Assembly: GCA_013399875.1 (NCBI GenBank) | Contig: VXAZ01003887.1 | Location: 806,001-870,000, forward strand | Length of the DNA: 64,000 nt | Direction of reading: 5' to 3' | DNA from: Gymnorhina tibicen | Lineage: Eukaryota; Chordata; Aves; Passeriformes; Artamidae | Shown here: one piece after another, positions 58,877 to 64,000 of the stretch | Numbering within the stretch: the first letter of the stretch is position 1 | Layout of the letters: the number at the start of each line of letters is the position of its first letter | Position numbers and translations under genes: made by a program | Notes under the pieces: model-generated | Database searches by the model: none | Seen by the model: the letters and a program-made list of their open reading frames with translations, nothing else | What the model was told of the DNA's origin: nothing

Positions 58877-61800
58877 CTCTGGTGTTGCACAGAGCACTGC
58901 TGGAATGGGTTTCCAGACGAAAGACTGCAAAGAACATTATTTTTCTACGGAATTTCTCAATGCCTTCATTAGCTGTCCCTTGCAGAAATAGCTGCCACCA
59001 TGAAGCTGTTTTCCATGTGAGATGAGGAGACAATAATTTGTAAGGGCAGCAGAAGAGCAGGACCATCCCCATTGCTGCCTTTTCACTGCTGTGCTGGGCT
59101 ATCACCAACTGCAGTGTTCAGCATGAGGAAAGGAGCTGCAGCTTTTCCTCTGCTAAAAATAGTGAACGAACCAAGCCACAAAGCTGAAAGTGCATTTTTT
59201 AAAAAGGGAATGGTTCTAACACTTTAGTTAGTTTGTTACATTTTTAAGTTACCATTTTGGGCTTGAGTGTATTTTGAAATGGAATTTTACATTAAAAGTG
59301 CTTTAACTTGCTTCACAAATCAGTAATGCAGCTTTTCCATTACTTTATGCTGTATACCCATAACTGAACTAAAAACCAGAAATGAAGCTAATTACCAGAT
59401 ACTGCTGAAAAGAAAAAATCAAGCTATTTTGCACCTGAAACCACAACACCAGGGTACATAGTAGCAAGAAAAGGAAAAACAGACCAGAAATGTGTAAAGT
59501 ACTACCCAACAGCACCAACATTTCACAAAAGTACAGGAAACCATTTTTATTTCATGCAATGTGTGTCTGTGTTCATGCCTGGAGTTTCTTTAGAAAGGAT
59601 GTTTACTGGATTCCAAAAGAATACAGTGTAGCACATGTCCTGGGTGCAACGGGTGGTGGAAAAAATCATGGTGTTACGGCAATACCACTTCAGCTCCATT
59701 GCATGGAAAGATCCCCCTGCTTGTCCCCCATCACAAGAATTTGCAACTAAGTTAACAGAAAATGAATTTTCAGCAACAGAATGCTTGGGATTGGCTTTGC
59801 ATTACAAATGCCCACAGTAACAGCAAAGCTGTGATTAAAGTTGGCCGACCTCTCAGCCTTTCCTTGGAAAAATAAGCTTACTTGGCAGCTGGGAGGGGGA
59901 GCTGGGATAAGGGCTTCTGTGGGAAGCAGGAAGAGCAGTAATAGCCAAAGCCAAGGAAGGAATAATGGAGGATATTACACGAACATTTCTTTTTTGTTTT
60001 CCCTAAAGGCTTACAATCCTGCAGAGGACTGAAACTAAAATACCCTTCTACTACAGCCCTTTTTCAGAACCCACCAATGCAACACTTGTTGCAATAATTT
60101 ACATTTTTGTCCTTACAGCCTCAGCTCCAGCCTCAGTCCCACTGAGAACAGCTGAAGGCAGCAGCAGCTTTATGAGCTCTGCGGCATCACACACGATGGG
60201 ACAGTGGCATTTGTCCCCTCCTAAGTACTCATCTTACAGAACTGGTAAAGCACAACTGGCCTTACTGCTCTGGTCTAAAACACCCGTTATGTGGGGGCCA
60301 CTTAGTAGTTACGTGGATACAACCTGCTTTCCTTTACAAACAGTGCAAATCACACATCTCTTCACTGGAACAAACATGACAATAGTTTGGGGGATACCAT
60401 TAAAAAAACAAAAAACATTTGAGGTTTGTTGGTTTTGGTATGGGGTTTCTTTCTGTTTTTCAATAAGCCCTCACATGACATCTGTGCCCAAACTAAGCAA
60501 GATACATGCTGCTAAGGGCAAAATCACTTTGTAGGGTCTTGAAGTTATCCCACAAACAGCAACAGAAACTAAGGAAACACCTGTTTTGGCTTATGGAAGA
60601 GAAATCCAAATATACCAAGCTATAGGAACATCCTGCTTCTCATGTCCCAAACCCAACTGCCCTCTAGCAGGTGGAGAAGGAGCAGTCCACCTATTCATGC
60701 ACAAATTGTGTGTTTCTTACAAAGAGCTGCTACAAGTAGAAGTCCAGTCGTCTAACCAGCACCTATAAGAAGTTTGGATTGTTTTTTACATAAACTTTAC
60801 CTTAATTATTTCTTTGTTTTGTAATGGTTTACTATGGGATAAAATCAAGAACTTTATACTGACTTATTTCTACTCAGATGTATTCGTAGGGTCTACATTA
60901 TATTCACCTGAGTCCCTATATATTTGAAGGCCCATAGCATGGAACCACTGAAGGGAAAACTCGGCTCAAATAGGGTCTGAACTGCCCTCTGCAGACTCCT
61001 CTCACTGTCACACCTCAAGTTAAATATAATAGAGCCCATAGCTTTCATGTCTGTCATCTTAAATGTTGTGAATGCCTGGGAACAGAACCAAGAACTGCTG
61101 AATAGGAAAGAAACAAGAGAAGCAGTAATTGCTACAGCTTGGTTATGAAGAGTTTTCTGAAGTATAGTATTTCTTTGGTTTAATATTTTTTGTTTAAAGA
61201 ACATTTTCAGAAGAGGCCTATTAAAACAATCCATGTTTGGTTTAGGTGGAAAGATGAGTAGCCTTTTGAAATACATCCTTAAACTCTTCTGCCTGAGCTC
61301 TCAGTACTACAGAGCACTTCTGTCTTTATAGCACTGTCTTTGTTCCAACATGCCTCTACTGCAGCTGTGGGTAACCTCAGCTCTAAACAGGTGTCCCACA
61401 GGTACAAGAGTGGAGACAGCAGTGAGTGGGAGTGGCTGCATCTTCCCAAAAACAGAGGAACCAAAGTTGCCTGCAGCCTTCCCTTGAGCCCTCTGCTTCT
61501 CTCCCAAGGAAGCATAAGAAAGTCCTTACACTTCCCAAGCAGCCACTGAATACTTCCCACTTGAAACAAGATGTTTGCCACTCACCACCACCCATGCCAA
61601 TTCTTCCATCTTGCCTTTGCCTATTTTTGAGTGTTCCTTTCTCTGCTTTCCTTTCTTCTGCCTTTTCTCCATGTTTGTTAGCTGGTTTCCTGTTATGTTT
61701 CTTCCACCCTGTGTTCCATAATTCCAAAAAGAAGAGGAAATTATAAGAATTATGGAAATTATAAGAATTGCCTATTGTCATCATGCTAAGACCTTACACC

Positions 61801-64000
61801 CTTTGTTGTTTTGTTTTAAACAAAGGGGTGGGGAATAGAACACATGTTCCATGCTTTTTTTTCCCCCTTCCTTTCCAAAGAAGTAGTGAATGGGTTGGAT
61901 TGCTGATCTCACAGTTAACAAAAAACCAGATCAAAGTATCAAGGTTATGTCTGGTTTGCTGTTAGTAAACTGAGAAAAGGAATAGTGAGTGTTTACCTGT
62001 TCTAGCATCAAATACACTAAGAAAACCACCTAGTACTTCTTAGATGCAAATGATTTTGGCAAGGAAACCTATTGTGGCTATTATGCATATTAAACACCTA
62101 AAACTATTCTATTTTTATTTCTAAAATGAGATATGAGATTTTATGAGATGTGATTTTATTTCTAAAATGAGAGTTCAAGTCTGAATTCAAAGTTAAGTGA
62201 AGAGCAGAAGCCAGGGCCAACAAAATAAATGGTCTTGGTATAATCACCCAACAGTGAAGTTGTTAAGTATGAAGAATGACAGCAGGCTTTGGCAAGCATA
62301 TGGATCTATCCACATGAGCAGAAATCAAATGCTGCTAAAAATTTTAGAAAAACAGAGCAGATTGCAAGGAAGCATGGAAGAAACCAGTAAGAACAAAAAA
62401 GCACACAAATGCAATGCAACTAGGGGTGTTTACATCACTGATGTGGCAATTCATTTTGTGACTTGCAGTCTTACTTCCCTTTCTGTAGAGTCTACAGGAT
62501 GCTCCACTTCATCCAAAACTACTGTCTATAGCTTATGTTAACAGAATTTTAAAAAAACTGAACACTTTGAGGATGAAGGCTGGCCACATCTCTGACACTG
62601 ATAATGAAGTAGGGAACATGTCACCTTGCCTGATTAAACACTGTATTTGAAGCCAAGATCCTTTGCTTGTCACACTCTTACACCTTGCCCAGCACATCCA
62701 GCCGGGGCTCTGGGCAGCATCCCGAGGCGGGGGAGGTGCTTGGGGCCAGCTCAGGGGTGCTGGGTCTCTTGGCAAACTGGCAGCTCAAACAGTGGGGCTG
62801 AGGTGGTTTAGGCAGCAGCTTAGAGAAGAGGATGATGGTTTTAAACTAAGCCACTCCCGAATCCTGTCAAAGTCCTGCTCTTGGTACTAAAGTCCTTTAT
62901 TTTGGTCATATTTTAGACTGAGGAGATGTCTCCCCTGCAGTGTACCTGCTTTCTGATGGCACAATTCCAGCCCAGCATTAACCTGACTGGTAGAAAGTCC
63001 AGTTATGCCTAAATGAATCTTGCTAAACACTGAAACCCTGATACAGAGCAAAGTCAGAAGCTCCTCTGAATGTGTGCTTTTCCTCAGCTGTCACCAAATG
63101 ATAAAAGAGCCCTAATTTTCTGAAATCCTATCCTTTAGTTTCACAGCATTTCTTGCTTTCCCTAGCAAAATCAGAAAGTTATATATGCTGTCTTCTTGAG
63201 AATAAAAAAAAAATATTTCAAGTCTAAATGATTCAACATATTTGGCTAATTTGCTCTCTGACCTAATTCCCAACTGTGTTCCTCAGTTTCTGCACTATGG
63301 CAACTTTCAGCTCTAAATGTGTTTATTTTTAGTATTCCTTGCTCCTATGAGCTGGATTTTCCTTATTCTCTTTTTTCTAAGTATGCCTAATAGCTTTCAA
63401 GGGCATATTTATTTTTTTAAGTGAAATGTCATTTTATTTTAATTGACTCAGTTCTCTAGTTAATTTCTTTTATTACCAAAAATATTGCTGACTAAAGATC
63501 TCAAAGATGTATGTTTGCTCCTAACCAAAACCACAAGCTGTAGTACAAAATCATCCAGTAGTGATTAAATTATACAAAGAACTTTTGCCTCCCCTTCCCT
63601 GGTGCTGTATAACCCCAGAAAAGGCTTTCTCCAGCGTCAGACCGAGCCCTCCTGCTCTCAGTTCTCTCTGATGCTTCCAGATGAAAGGCTTTCGCTAGTC
63701 CCTCCACATTCCAGCTGCTTCCCTGACCTATCCTACGGGGTTCTGTCATCCTCTGACTTCTCCGTGGAGCATCCAGCCTCAAGCTCCCACTGCCTATCAG
63801 AAGAGGCAGCCTGTTCCCATGTACACATGCTTCAAGCACAGGTGGCAACAATTAGCAAGTTACTACAGTAGCATTTAATGTAAACAGCAAATGAGGCACG
63901 GTAGCAAGCACCATCACAGACAAAAAGACCAAAAACACACAAAGCTGCCAACTTGGACCATGCTGACAGCCAGCTCTTCACTTCAGCAGAGAATCACAGC

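Larger units (their letters stand above)
58262..64000 (-). other. Downstream region, possible 3' UTR of a convergent gene (EML5 expected by synteny)
   Basis: No coding exon was recognised on either strand. At the left end the minus strand has AATAAA (58267-58262 and 58326-58321) and a TGTAAATA Pumilio-type motif just upstream of them, in AU-rich sequence. In vertebrates EML5 lies tail to tail with ZC3H14, so a long EML5 3' UTR on the minus strand is plausible. This rests on gene order and motifs only. Confidence 0.35.

Noticed and set aside
60893..61784. Open frames of 100-133 codons near 61 kb, considered as EML5 C-terminal exons
   Set aside because: No WD-repeat or HELP-type features, and the frames have no matching splice sites with family sequence.
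1..64000. CRISPR arrays, bacterial operons, riboswitches, prophage
   Set aside because: The window is intron-bearing vertebrate DNA; no spaced direct-repeat array or prokaryotic gene signal was seen.
1..64000. tRNA, rRNA or known small RNA genes
   Set aside because: No A/B box pairs with a cloverleaf, nor recognisable snRNA, snoRNA or miRNA sequence, was found by eye. A covariance-model search would be needed to exclude small snoRNAs in the introns.

Overview
The window is nuclear DNA from a vertebrate, almost certainly a bird. It carries two intron-rich genes with GT-AG splice sites, several CR1 retrotransposon fragments that read in the form typical of birds, and one avian ERVL-type LTR. 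The exact species cannot be read from the sequence. One unresolved base (n) is at 33899.

Left part (1-25 kb, minus strand): the 5' half of PTPN21, a FERM-domain non-receptor tyrosine phosphatase. Eleven coding exons can be placed, from the ATG at 24983 down to 1433. They encode residues 1 to about 360, which is the whole FERM domain plus the start of the proline-rich linker. All eleven exons join in frame. The large linker exon and the C-terminal phosphatase domain lie beyond base 1. Introns hold CR1 fragments and AT-rich simple sequence.

Middle (25-33.9 kb): the gap between the two divergently transcribed genes. It holds a GC-rich island at 26.0-26.35 kb next to a CR1 remnant, a CpG-enriched patch at 28.5-29.2 kb with strong minus-strand splice donors (the best candidate for PTPN21 exon 1), and an ERVL-type LTR at 32.46-33.54 kb. 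A strong CpG island covers the ZC3H14 start.

Right part (33.9-57.7 kb, plus strand): the complete ZC3H14 gene, which encodes a nuclear poly(A)-RNA-binding protein. Seventeen coding exons join in frame into a 730-residue protein with an N-terminal PWI-like fold, a basic nuclear localisation signal, an acidic stretch and five C-terminal CCCH zinc fingers. A poly(A) signal (ATTAAA) follows at 57636.

Far right (57.7-64 kb): no coding exon was recognised. A minus-strand poly(A) signal and a Pumilio-type motif near 58.3 kb suggest the 3' UTR of a convergent gene. Vertebrate gene order (PTPN21, ZC3H14, EML5) makes EML5 the expected neighbour, but no EML5 coding sequence was seen.

No new biological system is evident. 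The points most worth checking are alternative processing at the 3' end of ZC3H14, in-frame cassette exons, and repeat-derived sequence in the divergent promoter region.
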